64,000 bases of DNA from Parapristionchus giblindavisi (taxonomy: Eukaryota; Nematoda; Chromadorea; Rhabditida; Diplogasteridae): assembly GCA_943737045.1 (NCBI GenBank), contig CALSFV010000272.1:302001-366000 (forward strand), given 5' to 3'. The notes under the pieces were generated by a model that saw only the letters and a list, made by a program, of their open reading frames with translations, did no database searches and was not told the origin of the DNA. Position 1 is the stretch's first letter; the number at the start of each line of letters is the position of its first letter. The translations under genes and the position numbers were made by a program. This document shows, one piece after another, positions 1 to 11,170 of the stretch.

Positions 1-59
1 TAGAGTTACAAAAGTTTTTTGTACTATACGCAAATTACGAACACATTGTCACGAAAGTA

Positions 60-1296
60 TTAGGGTTTGTCATAAGTTCGGTAAATTCTTCCCAGTACAC
101 AATAAAATGTTGATATTTTTTACCTCAATCAATTATGGAAGCCAATATGCTCCCCGTCGGCATCCACCACCTCTTGCCATCGTTCAGCCAGCTTGCGGAT
201 GCCATCCTTCCAAAACCCTTTGGGCCGCGAGTCAATCCTTGACAGCAGGTCGGCCTTCTTATCGATCTTCCTCCCGGCGAGGAAGGACTGCAGGCTGCGG
301 AAGGCATGGTAGTCGGGAGGGGAGATGTCAGGGGAGTACGGTGGGTGAGGGATGTGGTCGAAGCCCAACTGATGTAGCTTGGCTGAGGTAACTTTCGCCA
401 CATGGGGTCTGGCGTTGTCGAAGAGAAGCTGCTTCTGGAGGCGTGGAGGTCGGACCAGAGGGAGTCTCCTGTCCACTTCCTCCAGTTCTTTGCAGAGGTC
501 ACCATGTGGCCCTTATCCAGGACCCTCCAATATACGGGGGCGTGGGAGCAATACCAGAAGCTGAGCAAAAGCTTCTCTCCGTGCATATCGCGACGAAGGA
601 AGGCCGGCACTGGGTCCCAAGGCGAGACCCAGATGGGGGTCTTGGCAGGGTTCTTGTAGAGGCAGTACTTCACGTCTTGGGTGACTATGGAGTCCAGACT
701 CTCCAGCGTTGGGAAACGGGAGAGGTTTGCGAGACACGCTTTATCTTCTGGCCAGGGGTCAGTTCGTGGGGGACTTGGTTGGGGGTTTCTTTCCATGAGC
801 ACGCAGGGTCCTGTCTTGAGAGAAGTGTGGGCAGTGGCCGCCAATTTGCGACAGGACATGGCTGGGTTCCGCTTGAGGGCTGCGAGGACAGGCCTTGGGT
901 CCACTGTCACAGGGCGACCCGACCTCGGCTTGTCTTCCACATTCCTGTCGCCCAAAGAGAAGCGATGGAACCACTTGTGGACTGTCTTTAGACAGGATGC
1001 AAGGGCCATGTATTTCCACCAGTTCCTCTTGGGCAGTCATGCTCTTGACACCCGAACGGAAGACGTCACGAATATACTCGCTGATGTGGGTCTGAGTGGG
1101 TTTTGGAAACAGCCATGCTGCAAGTAGAATGAATGTTATACAATTTGACAAATACAAAAACATAGCAAAGTCTTAGAGGTATTCAATGAGAGTGCGAACC
1201 CGATACACGAACAACACGTAAATGAGAAAACTCGAGACTTATTCTAGGAAAAACTTATTCGAGGAAAAAAATTACCGAACTTATGACACACCCTAA
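60..1296 (-). mobile_element. mariner element, copy 1 (complete ends)
   Basis: The ends are 25-bp terminal inverted repeats (60-84 and 1272-1296) beginning TTAGGGTNTGTCATAAG, with one mismatch, flanked by TA on both sides (58-59, 1297-1298), the mariner target duplication. The 1237-bp length fits mariner. The flanks recur without the element near 27918 and 61173, which are empty paralogous sites. The internal transposase lies on the minus strand and is broken. Confidence 0.93.
129..1124 (-). pseudogene. mariner transposase, frameshifted
   Basis: The protein would cut and paste the element at TA sites. Read on the minus strand, an N-terminal helix-turn-helix part (PTQTHISEYIRDVF) is followed in another frame by KTVHKWFHRFSLGDRN and RSGRPVTVDPR. 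A catalytic-core start follows (TQDVKYCLYKNP, first Asp), then FDNARPH (second Asp) and YSPDISPPDYHAF (third Asp). Exactly 34 residues separate the second and third Asp, the D34D signature of mariner. At least two frame changes are visible; one is a 7-bp deletion near 812 relative to the second copy at about 48275. No open frame covers the whole protein, so I call it inactive. Confidence 0.9.
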
Positions 1297-1651
1297 TAGG
1301 TGGCGTCAGAGTATCAAATAAACGCACGGATAGTTCTTTGTAACGGAATTTGTAACGTTCGGACAATTTTAATCCCATAATATCAATGGTGTGTTATATT
1401 AAACACTTTATAGCTGTTCTTCTTTGCGCTGTAGTTTTAGTTCACACTTTTTAACTGAATGTTTGAACGTTGCTTATGTAAAAGTAATCTATGAGCTTTT
1501 AAATGTATTTTATTTTTATTTTTGTTGTCATTTTATAATTATAAATGACACCGATAACCACAGCATGAACAGCATGAACGTATCAACCATCTCCGTTTCT
1601 ATTATTCCCTCATCATCTCCCTTTCACACGCCGGTATGATAACCTTCCACT

Positions 1652-1790
1652 GGTATTTTTTTCCTACCTGGAAAACGGTAGAGCGAACCTCAACCCCAGT
1701 AGCGATCCTGGGATTCCGGTAGCATTTCCTATCTGGATGTCAGTAAGAATCGCATTTTTTTCGGCAAGGATCCTGATCGGAAAAAATACC
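1652..1790. mobile_element. Short palindromic MITE upstream of copy A
   Basis: The segment starts GGTATTTTTTTCCTACC and ends in its inverted copy (GGAAAAAATACC). The same approximately 138-bp hairpin lies upstream of exon 1 in copies B (28377-28513) and D (61660-61794), and half of it upstream of C (59550-59638). It was present before the gene array expanded. Confidence 0.65.
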
Positions 1791-1928
1791 CGAGTCCGTC
1801 ACCATCCTGCTCACTCAATGTCTTCCACCAGGGCCCTATAATGAACCGTTTAGCTTTCGCGCGAGTCACGCAAAAGCCGCGAAAATCGGAAGGAGTTTAA
1901 CTAATTTTCTTTAAACTAATAATTTCAG

Positions 1929-2123
1929 ATGCCTGTCCGCAAGAGACTCGAGGAGATTACAATAGATCGGTTGGCTGATCTTATTGTACTCGAAAAAATG
2001 CCTACATTTCACTCACCGCTACCGATTTCCATTTCAAATGCTGTAATTCGAAGTTTAAATTGGAAACATCGTTCAGCCTTTTACCTAGAATTACTTGATA
2101 CAAGGAGATTTACTATAACAGAG
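1929..2123 (+). CDS. ZYG-11-like copy A, exon 1
   Basis: Sixty-five complete codons start at the ATG directly after TTTCAG and end in ITITE before the donor GTACAT. It is rich in Leu/Ile with LADLIVLEKMPTFHSP and is 195 nt in all four copies. The TTTCAG-ATG junction leaves no room for a 5' untranslated exon, so the start is either trans-spliced or internal. Confidence 0.72.
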
Positions 2124-2297
2124 GTACATTTCACACCGTTTTAACATACGCAGCGTTTCACCAATACATTGGGAGCGCTGGTTGAAAACTTGGCAAAATG
2201 CCAAATATCACGTTATAGCGTCTTAACTGAGGATTGGTCTACGCGGGGATGTCACTTAGTCTATGTTTATCTATTTAATATTTTTACACAAATACAG

Positions 2298-2400
2298 GCA
2301 GTGATTAGACTCGTCGAATGGGAAAAAGCAATATCAACCATTCTCCAACATCGACTCAAGAAATTGATTTTATACGGAAAGATGAGAGATAGTGGTACTT
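2298..2400 (+). CDS. ZYG-11-like copy A, exon 2
   Basis: It runs from acceptor ATACAG to donor GTAAGT, enters in phase 0 and leaves in phase 1. The peptide includes AVIRLVEWEKAIST and LQHRLKKLILYGKM. Its 103-nt length is the same in B, C and D. Confidence 0.7.
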
Positions 2401-2554
2401 GTAAGTTGGTTGTTCTAGAGCAAAATGTAAACGTAAATTTAATTAGTTAATTTATATTCATTTACTAAAAAAATATGCTTGACGATGGCAATCTATCTAC
2501 AGCTCCTTTCCCTATAAGTTTATGATTAGACAGCCGTTTGATGAAATAAATTAT

Positions 2555-3236
2555 ATATATGCGTTTGTCGTTTGCGTAAGACTAAAAGAAAGCTTGGCAC
2601 AGGCCAAAAATTTCGATACTCTCAAAACCTGTGTATAGATGTTATCGGCCCTCTTGATCAACATGGGCATAACTATTTTGGCCCCACTGGTCCCGCAACC
2701 CCTGGGTTACAATAGAATCACGTTATCAAGCCGTTCTCGGTCCATAGTTGAGCTAGATGTCTGAAAATTGATATCCCGGGGCAGAATTCGATGGTGATGA
2801 CAGCTGTCTACTTCGATTGTTTTGAAAATATTCCAAAGATCATTCGAATCCTCTCATCACGCTGGTTCGAACTGTGGTACTCGCTAGTGGTGCAACCGTT
2901 TCCATAAAAAGTTCCATTATCAAAACTTTTTTAATATTTCCAAAACAAAAACGATCAAAACAATCGAGGTAGACATCATCGACATCGAATTCTGCCCCAG
3001 CAGCCCAATTTTCAGACCTCTAGCCCTACCATGGACCGAGAACGGCTTGAAAACGTGATTCTACCGTAATCCCACCCAGGCGTTGCGGGAACACTGGCGC
3101 CAAAATGACTATGGTCATGCTAATCAGTTTGATCGATAATCCCTATACACAAGTTTTGAGGGTATCAAAATTATTGGTCTGTGCCAACCCTCCTCCAGAT
3201 TTGCACGACTTTTACGCAAACGGCCTCATATATAAT
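2555..3236. mobile_element. Foldback (palindromic) element, family 1, copy a
   Basis: Left and right halves are inverted copies: the outer part carries CGTTTGCGTAA and GGCACAGRCCAAAA motifs, the inner part GAATTCGATG and TCGGTCCAT. No ORF is visible. Possible TA flanks are hidden in a TATATA run. Related elements are at 5037-6018 and 36030-37140. It sits in intron 2 of copy A. Confidence 0.8.
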
Positions 3237-3555
3237 AGACATTTCATTTATTTATTTGTTTATTTATTTCACCTGATTAATTAATTAATTAAAAACCTTT
3301 TGAATTGTTTCACGGGACGAGATTGCTCTATCCGTTAATAATAATCGGTTCATTTGTATTTACCACTTTCTCTTAACTTATTGCTTTTGATTTTTGTCCC
3401 TGTGAATTCTTGATTTCGGTAATTTTTGATAGCGCTAATAAAGTACCGGTGTTCTGAATTTCCTAAAAAAAACGAAATGAGTATCGTTATACAAATATTA
3501 TTCTTCTTTGAGCGCCACTGCATTGTTTTTCTTAATATATATTTTTTTCATTCAG

Positions 3556-3656
3556 ACTCGTCATTCACTGTTCCTGAAACGCTGAGTGAATGTAACACAC
3601 TGAATCAACTTGTACTAATCGGAATCGAAGAAATACCAAAAAGCTTTATTTCTAAG
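3556..3656 (+). CDS. ZYG-11-like copy A, exon 3
   Basis: Acceptor ATTCAG and donor GTACGA are both canonical; it enters in phase 1 and leaves in phase 0. The peptide ETLSECNTLNQLVLIGIEEI is the first leucine-rich-like segment. The paralogous exon in B and C has a GC donor instead. Confidence 0.7.
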
Positions 3657-3734
3657 GTACGATAATATTTTTATATCAAATTTAAATTTTTTTTATATCA
3701 AAATTTATCTGCTGGTGACAACTCCACTAACAAG

Positions 3735-4110
3735 CAGGGTTGTGATTTTCTTGTTTGTCGATTTCTCGACTTTTTTTTTCGAGAAAATTTCTCGTCGTGA
3801 AATTTCTCGATTTTTATTCGAGAAATTCGAGAAAAAACTTAAAATTTAAAATAGATTTAAACTTTTATCTACAGTGATATACATATGTGCTTAATATATT
3901 CCCTTTAACAGTCAAATTGCACTTACTACGACAAGACATTGTCCTATTGATTACAAATTGCTGTTGGAGAAGAGAGAAAAAAATTATTAAAACTCATTTT
4001 ATTATATTTTCTAATTTTTCTTGAATTTTCTCGAATTTCTCGAATAAATAAATCGAGAAATCTTATTCGAGAAATTTTTCTCGAAAATTTTTTCTCGCAC
4101 ACCCCCGCTA
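3735..4110. repeat. TCGAGAAA-rich element, copy 1
   Basis: The ends resemble an inverted pair (GCAGGGTTGTG at left, CACACCCCCGC at right). The arms consist of many copies of the self-paired words TCGAGAAA and TTTCTCGA, so each arm can fold on itself and on the other. Paralogous copies lie at 38318-38790 and 56905-57617, always between exons 3 and 4. Confidence 0.65.
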
Positions 4111-4659
4111 CCAGCCGATAAAGTTGTTCGAATTGAAATGAATGAAATGAAATATTAAATTGAAATTTATTTAGATTGATTTATTTACAACATTGGACAC
4201 TCTTGTTATACAACGTACAACAGATTTAACTGTGGCAATTCTTTATACTTTACTGCAGGTTTGTGTTTACAGTCTGTCTTGGATCACATTTGAACGATTT
4301 AAATTTTTTTTCGAATTATGATTTCTCACACCTCTGAGGTTTTTGGCTAGGGTTTTATTTTAAATCAGAAGAGTACAAAAGAACAAAATTAACAGAAAAT
4401 AAGAAAGGTTTGAGTAAAAAAAGCGTGAAAAGATTTCGCAACTAAACGAAACAAGTTGGGTTTTACGTTGACCATGCAATTTCTATGGATTCATATGAGA
4501 AAAGAGTTCCTTGGCTTTTGAACATAATGCTCTCTCGTTGTTAGTGAAGAGAGAAATAGTGTGTGCAATGAAGAGAAAAATATATCTATATAGACCATTG
4601 AGTGAGGTCACGCTCCCTTTAAATTTTATCGATTAACGAATTAAGAAAAAATTTCATTA

Positions 4660-4937
4660 TTGTGCGTATAAAATGTACTTGCATAAGAAAATGACAAATG
4701 GTGCTAACGAACGGAAGTCACAATAGAGAGGCGAACGAGATGTAGCCTTCTACATCTCGCCCCGCCTCTCGATTGTCTTTCCGCTGCCTCTGTCTAACCC
4801 GGCTGACCTTCGCCGCGCGCTATATCATATATAAAAGAGATTGGCATAGTTTCTGAATCATGCAAAACAAGAAAGTCTGTTGTGGGAGTGGTTGGCTACT
4901 CTCGTACCAAGTAAACAAGTGTATTTTATACGGTCAA
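4660..4937. mobile_element. 278-bp TA-flanked MITE
   Basis: The terminal inverted repeat is TTGTGCGTATAAAATG on the left and TTGACCGTATAAAAT on the right, with TA at 4658-4659 and 4938-4939. The paralogous intron of copy B has the empty site near 39325 (TTCATTAACGACC). A related 235-bp copy lies at 43709-43943. Confidence 0.88.
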
Positions 4938-5036
4938 TAACGACCACCTCTGGATATGAGCTTCGTTAAATCTCTCTCTCTTCCAATTTATTTCTTTATT
5001 TTTATTTCTTTATTCCGTCAAATATAATAGTAAGCG

Positions 5037-6018
5037 GCGATATGTTTAAGAGGCCGTTTGTGTAAGAGTTGGGCAAATCTGGGAGAGGGTTGGCACAGGC
5101 CAAAAATTTTGATACCCTCAAAACTTGTGTATAGGGGTTACCGACCATGCTGATGAAGATAGGCATAGTCATTTCGGCTCCAGTGGTCCCGCAACGCCTG
5201 GGCGGGATTACTTTAAGATCACGTTTTCAGGCCATTCTCGGTCCATGGTAGAGCTAGAGGTATGAAAATTGGGCTCCTAGGACAGAATTCGATGACGATG
5301 ATGGCTGTCTACTTCATTAGTTTTGAAAATTTTCCAAAACGTCGACAAGTGGAAATTTTGATTGAGACGTTTGCGCCCCAGACGAGTATGACAGTTCGAA
5401 CCGGCGTGACGAGAGGATCACAACGATGTATTATGAGCCCATATCTCCATTGCCATCTCAATATTGCCTCGATATAGTGATATGCGAAAGAGGTAACAAG
5501 AGGACTCTCTCAATTCCGCGCGCTCTCTCGCACTCTCGAGAGAGCGCGGAGAAATGAGAGAGTGCCGAGAGAGCGCGCGGAATAGAGAGACGCAGATAAC
5601 TCCTCGTCATTTTGCTGATCACTATATCTAGGCAATATTGAGATGGCAATGGAGATGTGGGCTCATAATACATCGTTGTGATCTTCTCGTCATGCCGGTT
5701 CGAACTGTCATAATCGTCTAGGGCGCAAACGTCTCCATAAAAATTTCCAATAATCGACCGTTTGAAAAATTTTCAAAACTATGATGTAGACAGCCATCAT
5801 CGCTATCGAATTCTGTCCTAGGAGCCCAATTTTCATAGCTCTAGCTCTACCATGGACCGAGAATGGCCTGAAAATTTGATCTTACCGTAATCCCGCCCAG
5901 GCGTTGCGGGACCACTGGAGCCAAAATGACTATGCCTATCTTCATCAGCATGGTCGATAACCCCTATACACAAGTTTTGAGGGTATCAAAATTTTTGGCC
6001 TGTGCCAACCCTTGTTGG
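5037..6018. mobile_element. Foldback element, family 1, copy b
   Basis: This is a nearly perfect palindrome of about 0.97 kb. Arms begin with GTTGGCACAGGCCAAAAAT and meet at a core of GA/CT-rich nested hairpins with CGCGCG words (about 5500-5585). There is no protein-coding potential beyond chance. The left end keeps about 40 bp of outer arm that the right end lacks, so the right end looks truncated. Confidence 0.85.
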
Positions 6019-6046
6019 AAGCAATGAACTTTATGCTCGGATTATC

Positions 6047-6168
6047 TAAGGCACACACCCCAAGCTAGTTTGAAACTCTCCGCTCTGGTCATACTATCTC
6101 GCTTTCTTTGTCTATGAGAGACTGTTGCCAGAGTGGAGAGACAAATTAGCTTGGGGTGCCCTTTAAAG
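6047..6168. mobile_element. Approximately 120-bp hairpin MITE, copy 1 of 6
   Basis: The ends are inverted (GGCACACACCCCAAGCTA and TAGCTTGGGGTGCCCTTTAAAG) around CTCTCTCGCTTTCTTTGTCTA. Other copies: 28022-28135, 43511-43630, 50384-50497, 56150-56269, 61281-61400. There is no ORF. Confidence 0.75.
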
Positions 6169-6256
6169 AAAATTGTTTTTGTATTCAGGATGAGATGTGA
6201 TCTATAGTTCTGGCCAGTTTGGTCACGAAAAAACTCGAGGGTCCCTTTCTTTAAAA
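6169..6256. repeat. Fragment of a TTTAAAG-GGGACCC MITE
   Basis: The segment ends GGTCACGAAAAAACTCGAGGG followed by TCCCTTTCTTTAAA, matching the end of the element at 45173-45473 and of a fragment at 56058-56150. It lies directly before exon 4 of copy A and may have replaced its splice acceptor. Confidence 0.5.
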
Positions 6257-6271
6257 ATATAAATGTCTAAA

Positions 6272-6489
6272 ATTATAAATATTCTTGAGGGACTTCCCCA
6301 ACTCCTCCAGCTCGACGTCTCTTCTTGTCCCCTACTTTGTGACTTATCTTGTCTTAGCCAAGCCAAACAATTGATGAAGCTTCGAGTTTACGAACTTAGA
6401 TTGAAAATGAATATGAAAGACTTAACGTACACTTTATCCACTCTAGAGGATCTTAGAGTGCTTGATATTGGAAAGGCCACAAACTATGG
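6272..6489 (+). CDS. ZYG-11-like copy A, exon 4 (leucine-rich)
   Basis: The leucine-rich peptide contains LPQLLQLDVSSCPLLCDLS and LEDLRVLDIGKATNYG. It ends at a GTATGC donor shared by the paralogs. The left edge is uncertain: no AG is visible just upstream, and the upstream DNA is MITE sequence in A and C. Confidence 0.62.
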
Positions 6490-6610
6490 GTATGCTCATG
6501 TTTTTATGACACTACGTCGGATGAGAAACGATAAATAGGAACCGATTGGATTGGAATCGATGAAAGAAACCGATTTGCATAAGAGAGAATATAAAAAGAA
6601 TGCAAATATA

Positions 6611-7726
6611 CAGGGTGCGCCAAAATTACCCGAAATGATTTCACCATTATGATTCGCAGGCCCCCAATGCAAATGCGCAACCCCTATTGCAGCATCATGA
6701 AGAGTGATCATTGGCCACTCCCTATTCAAGGTTTCAAGTCAGTTAGTCAAGTCTTCTAGTAATGGGGAAGTCAAGTCGACTGCGACCCCTCATTCTCAAG
6801 TGTACAAGGTAGATTGTCATAGTTCATCAGCTCGGCTTTCACGAGTCGGCTGTATCCGATACCGGTATCGTGTTCCACTATCTTGGTACTGACAAGGAAC
6901 GTCCAGGCAGAGGTAGACCGATTTCAGTTTCCACCGCTACGAAACGAGATCCCATCCGAAAGATGGTGTTTCGAAACCACAAGTTTACGATCTGGAGACT
7001 CGATATCTCGAACACTTCCATTCTTCCTCTCCTCAGGTCTCAGCTGACTCTTCTCCCTTACATGTACAGTAAACTGTTAGAACCGAATGAGCGACAGATC
7101 AAGCTCCGCTGAGAACGGTGCCCTCAACTTTTTATGCGTTGTGCTAGGTCCGCGCACTTCAGCACGATGTTCAGCGAAGAGAATCTAACCGTCAAAGAGA
7201 GCCTGAATATCGAGAACAACAGAATCATTGCCTCTGATCTTAAAGAATCCTACAAGACGGCTGGGGTCATGGTTCATACCAGTCATCCACAATACCCCAA
7301 GGTTTTAGCTGCTGTTTGCCAGACAAAGTTGACCCAGTCGTGATTTTTCACCCATGCACTCGGCAAAATCCATCACACTGAATTACTTCCGAACTCCCAC
7401 AATCTCAACCTCCTCGACTGCAGTGCTTGGAGGTGTTGTAGGCCAAGATGTCCTCTACCAAGCACCAGACACTCGACTCCCTCAGTGCTCCCCTTCTCAA
7501 GGAATGGGACGAACTTGATGACAAATGCTTGCGGGAATCGGCAGTCGCATATGAGAAGATACTCAAGGCTTGTGTCAGAGCTAAAGGAGGCCATATCAAA
7601 ATTCGCTAGTATGTTTCTGTTGCCTATATTGTTGATAAACTTTGCTATGAACCATATCGCTTAAATCACATTATAAAGGGGAGAACTATATGGTGACACC
7701 AGTTCGGGTAATTTTGGCGCACCCTG
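6611..7726 (+). mobile_element. Tc1-like element in intron 4 of copy A
   Basis: The inverted ends start CAGGGTGCGCCAAAATTACC, with TA at 6609-6610 and 7727-7728. Copy B lacks the element at the same point (near 40705). At 1116 bp it is shorter than usual Tc1 relatives, which fits the gaps in its transposase. Confidence 0.9.
6762..7609 (+). pseudogene. Tc1-like transposase, decayed
   Basis: Pieces in different frames line up with the Tc1 family. The DNA-binding part is LGFHESAVSDTG, then DKERPGRGRPISVSTATKRD. The start of the catalytic core is FSEENLTVKESLNIENNRII, where the usual first Asp of the (T/S)DE motif appears as Glu. The C-terminus is HQTLDSLSAPLLKEWDEL, ending AKGGHIKIR-stop. The segment with the second Asp and the final Glu is missing or unrecognisable, and several frameshifts are present, so it cannot make active enzyme. 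Confidence 0.85.
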
Positions 7727-7743
7727 TAATAGTTCATTCTCAG

Positions 7744-8011
7744 CCAGTCGATTCTCATTCATCGATTATTATTCGATCTAATACCATCCAGTGCAGACAT
7801 TCGAAATGCAAAAGAGATGATGATTATGCTTTCAGAATCACTTTAACATCAATAATTTGTAAAAGTATGCTCAAGGAAAAAGCTTCGCCATGGCCTAAAC
7901 TCGAATGCATCGACATTTCTGATGTACATATGCATCATAGTTTGATTGATATTGAGCATATCAAGCTAATTGTGGAAAAGCACGACATGATGAGGACTGT
8001 GTGTCTGAGAG
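7744..8011 (+). CDS. ZYG-11-like copy A, exon 5
   Basis: It runs from acceptor TTCTCAG to a donor after CLRG (phase 1). The second half is clearly leucine-rich: SPWPKLECIDISDVHMHHS then IEHIKLIVEKHDMM. The first half is ambiguous: the exon 4 phase predicts the frame QSILIHRLLFDLIPSSADIR, which stops at TAA, while the frame open to the end reads PVDSHSSIIIRSNTIQ. All three copies share this conflict. Confidence 0.62.
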
Positions 8012-8084
8012 GTTGGTTACTCTGATTCTCTCTCGTTTCGAGCGTTTACTTTTCATGTTACTCTTGTTCCAATCTGCCTTTCAG

Positions 8085-8251
8085 GAACAAAGCCTGAACG
8101 GGATGATCTTAATGTATATCCTTGGATTAAGGATAGTCTTCAGATCTGTAGTTATCGGAATGCTTCAACCTGCTTGAATACACTCAATTACTACATTAAG
8201 CAACACAAACATGATGACGAAATTTACGAAGCAATACATGAACTCATGAGG
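8085..8251 (+). CDS. ZYG-11-like copy A, exon 6
   Basis: Acceptor TTTCAG, donor GTAATA; it enters in phase 1 and leaves in phase 0 (56 codons with the shared codon). The peptide includes TKPERDDLNVYPWIKDSLQI and DDEIYEAIHELMR. Position and sequence fit the helical repeats after the leucine-rich part of ZYG-11 proteins. Confidence 0.7.
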
Positions 8252-8292
8252 GTAATACTCTAATAATAATGATAATAATGATAATGATGATA

Positions 8293-8324
<32 letters not shown>

Positions 8325-8329
8325 TATAA

Positions 8330-8530
8330 TAAAGAACTTCTTCGATTTCTGGCCGAGGTCATATTACAGATCAATTCCAGATGTATTCCTCATTTCTCAT
8401 CATTCATTAGTCATTTTGCGTAGTAACCGACCATTCATTAGTCGTTTTGCATAGTCATAGTTCATTAGTCATTTTGCGTAGACTTGGTTGTGGTAAAATC
8501 AACCGCATCATGATTGACAGAATGATGAGA
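8330..8530. repeat. Approximately 200-bp dispersed repeat in intron 6
   Basis: The sequence from CTTCTTCGATTTCTGGCC to GATTGACAGAATGATGAG is absent from intron 6 of copy B but recurs after exon 2 of copy D (62470-62900, split there by a hAT-like MITE). It is probably mobile; its ends are not resolved. The words CATTAGTCATTTTGCGTAG repeat inside it. Confidence 0.45.
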
Positions 8531-8533
8531 AAC

Positions 8534-8569
<36 letters not shown>

Positions 8570-9357
8570 ATTAGGGTGTGCCAAAAGTCTTTGCACTTTT
8601 TTCATACTTCATATTTTTTCGAATAACAAACGAAGCAACTACATTCAAATGCTGACATACTGTCCACGTTTATGAACAACTGTCCTCCATCTAGTATGCA
8701 ACTGCATGACACCGTTCTGGCAGAACTCATTAGGGAGCGAGGCAATCCAAAGGTCGATCTCCCGTTTCTCATCGATCACATTATGGAAGGTTTTCCCTCT
8801 TTAGCAGTGATAGAGAGATCGGAAAGCGTGGCAGTCACAATGGGATAGGGCGGGGAATACAGCGCTTAGGGAAGTCAGCCAATATCTAAATTCTTCAGTT
8901 TGATCTGCGTCTTGTTAGAGTGATGTGTCCTCGCGCTGTTCATTAAAACGCGTTCTCCATAAGAGCGGCGGGGGCATGGCACAATGTTTCAAAATCATCC
9001 CAGGTGACTCATATTTGATGGTTGGAGTCCCTAGGGGATGTATACACTTCAGTCAAAAAATTGACCCAAATTATCGATTTTTGATCTACCAAAAGTCGAA
9101 AAATCAAAGTGTGATTTGCATGGCATGTTATATACCGTTTGATAGAGGATCCAAAGATATATAAGAATACCAAGTTTCATTAGTTTTCATAACTCCATGT
9201 TCGAGAAATATTCGATTTTCCGAATTTTGACAAGATTTTTTTGTTTTGATTTCATGGCTTACTATCTTACTGTTATTTCCAGGGGCTGGATTTTTGATAT
9301 GTTATGCAAAAATGAATGGACTATCCGAATATCACATTTATTTGGACCGGCTGTATG

Positions 9358-9432
9358 CCAGGCATAGTGATATCGCCAGTCTTAATGGTGAATTCTAACG
9401 CCCAAACGCCGACGCAGGTTCGAATCCGGGTC
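9358..9432 (+). ncRNA. tRNA-like block (SINE-like), left arm
   Basis: The A-box-like GGCATAGTGATATCGCC and B-box-like GACGCAGGTTCGAATCC are spaced as in a tRNA gene. The acceptor ends do not pair, so it is not a working tRNA. The downstream tail TTTGCAAATTTT resembles other tRNA-like blocks in the window. Confidence 0.5.
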
Positions 9433-11093
9433 CCGGTTGAAATTTTTGCAAATTTTTTTTCGGCTCAAATTGGACTTTAAATTATACTTTCATGCGTTTT
9501 ACCTTGTTTTCATTAATTTATTGTACGAAATAACCATCAACATTATCAGAAATAATAAAAAAATCGTATAACTGATATAGTATCAGCAAATAGTCATGGG
9601 ACATGCGAAAATTACGCTTTTTCGACCGTGTCACTTCTTTAAAATGCAATATTTTCAATTTTCTGATAAAAGAAAATAAATCAACACTTGAACTCTTCAA
9701 ATTTCGATAATCGTAAACTGTCTGAAATATTGTTGACAAAGAACAAAGATCAAAGTTCAGAAATCATAGATCAAAGTTCAGCAATCGAGTAAAAACTTTT
9801 GTGAACATTTCCACATATATCGGAGCTATGAAAATAAGAGATTTCATCAGTAGAGGCGGAGGCACGAGAGCAATGCAAGAGAAAAAACCGAAATCTAAGG
9901 CTATTCGCTGAAATCGAGTAGACCTCAGAATAACGTTTGCTGCGGGTCTGAAAGGAATCATGACCAACGCGAACTCAGCGAAATCATTATTTGATAATTT
10001 GTAAAGCTGCCTGCGGAAGATCCATAATTTTAGAATACTTGCCTCTGATCTGTCATTTTTTGGCATTTATAACACATTTATCAAGAGTTTGCATAGACAC
10101 GGGCTCAGATGTGTATGGAATTAAAATTTTTGCAATTCAATTCTCTGAACTGTAGGATCTCAAAATCCGTCCTTCCAATAAATGTTCGTTTATGTCCTGA
10201 TAATGAGGGCGAATAAAGAGCTATGACTATCATAATCTCTATAAAGGCCAATCGTTTCTAACATCATTTTGGCACTTAGAATGGGTTATTAGCGCATCTA
10301 GAAGAAGAATATTGAATTTTGAGGCAAAAAAATTGCATCGGAGTGAGAAACTTTCCGAATTTTTTCAACTTGTGCAACCCTAGTGGAGGCCTCCACTCTC
10401 ACAATGTTTCAGAAGAATAGCATTTTTCACTAAAGAACTATACATGTTTAAAAAGTGTACTTCGATTGTGTCATCATTACACAACAGTGAACAAATTTAA
10501 TTACACCAACATCATGGTTGTTTTCTTTGATGAGCTGCTTACATTGACTCAAAAGATCAGCTTGATTGCTTTCCTGAATCAAAATTCGTAAAAAATGAAA
10601 AAGCGTCCCATGACTTTTTGCCGATACTGTATATGTAGAAAGAAATTTTCCATGCAGTGCTCTAGTCCCTACGCCTCTGCTGATGAATTCTCTTATTTTC
10701 GAAGCTCCGATATATGTTGAAAATGTTCACAAAAGTATGTATTCTATTGCTGAACGTCTTTAATCTTTGAACTTGGAGCTTTGATCTTTGATCTTTGTCA
10801 ACAATATTTCAGACAGTTTATTGAGATTTGAAGAGATCAAGTGTAGATTTATTTTCTTTTATCAGAAAATTGAAAATAATACATTTTAAAGAAGTGACAA
10901 TGTCGAAAAAGAGTAATTTTCACCTGTCCCATGACTATTTGCTGATACTATATCAGTTATACGATTTTTTATTATTTCTGATAATGTTGATGGTTATTTC
11001 GTACAATAAATTAATGAAAACAAGGTAAAACGCATGAAAGTATAATTTAAAGTCCAATTTGAGCCGAAAAAAAAATTTGCAAAAATTTCAACC

Positions 11094-11170
11094 GGGACCC
11101 GGATTCGAACCTGCGTCGGCGTTTGGGCGTTAGAATTCACCATTAAGACTGGCGATATCACTATGCCTGG
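11094..11170 (-). ncRNA. tRNA-like block (SINE-like), right arm
   Basis: This is the inverted twin of 9358-9432, carried by the right arm of the palindrome, so it is a copy by palindrome formation, not a separate insertion. Confidence 0.5.

Noticed and set aside
443..991. 182-residue plus-strand frame in the mariner
   Set aside because: It is antisense to the transposase, which carries recognisable catalytic motifs on the minus strand; the same frame recurs in the second mariner for the same reason.
8269..8454. Frame of Ile/Met repeats before exon 7
   Set aside because: Comes from ATA/ATG microsatellite DNA in the intron.
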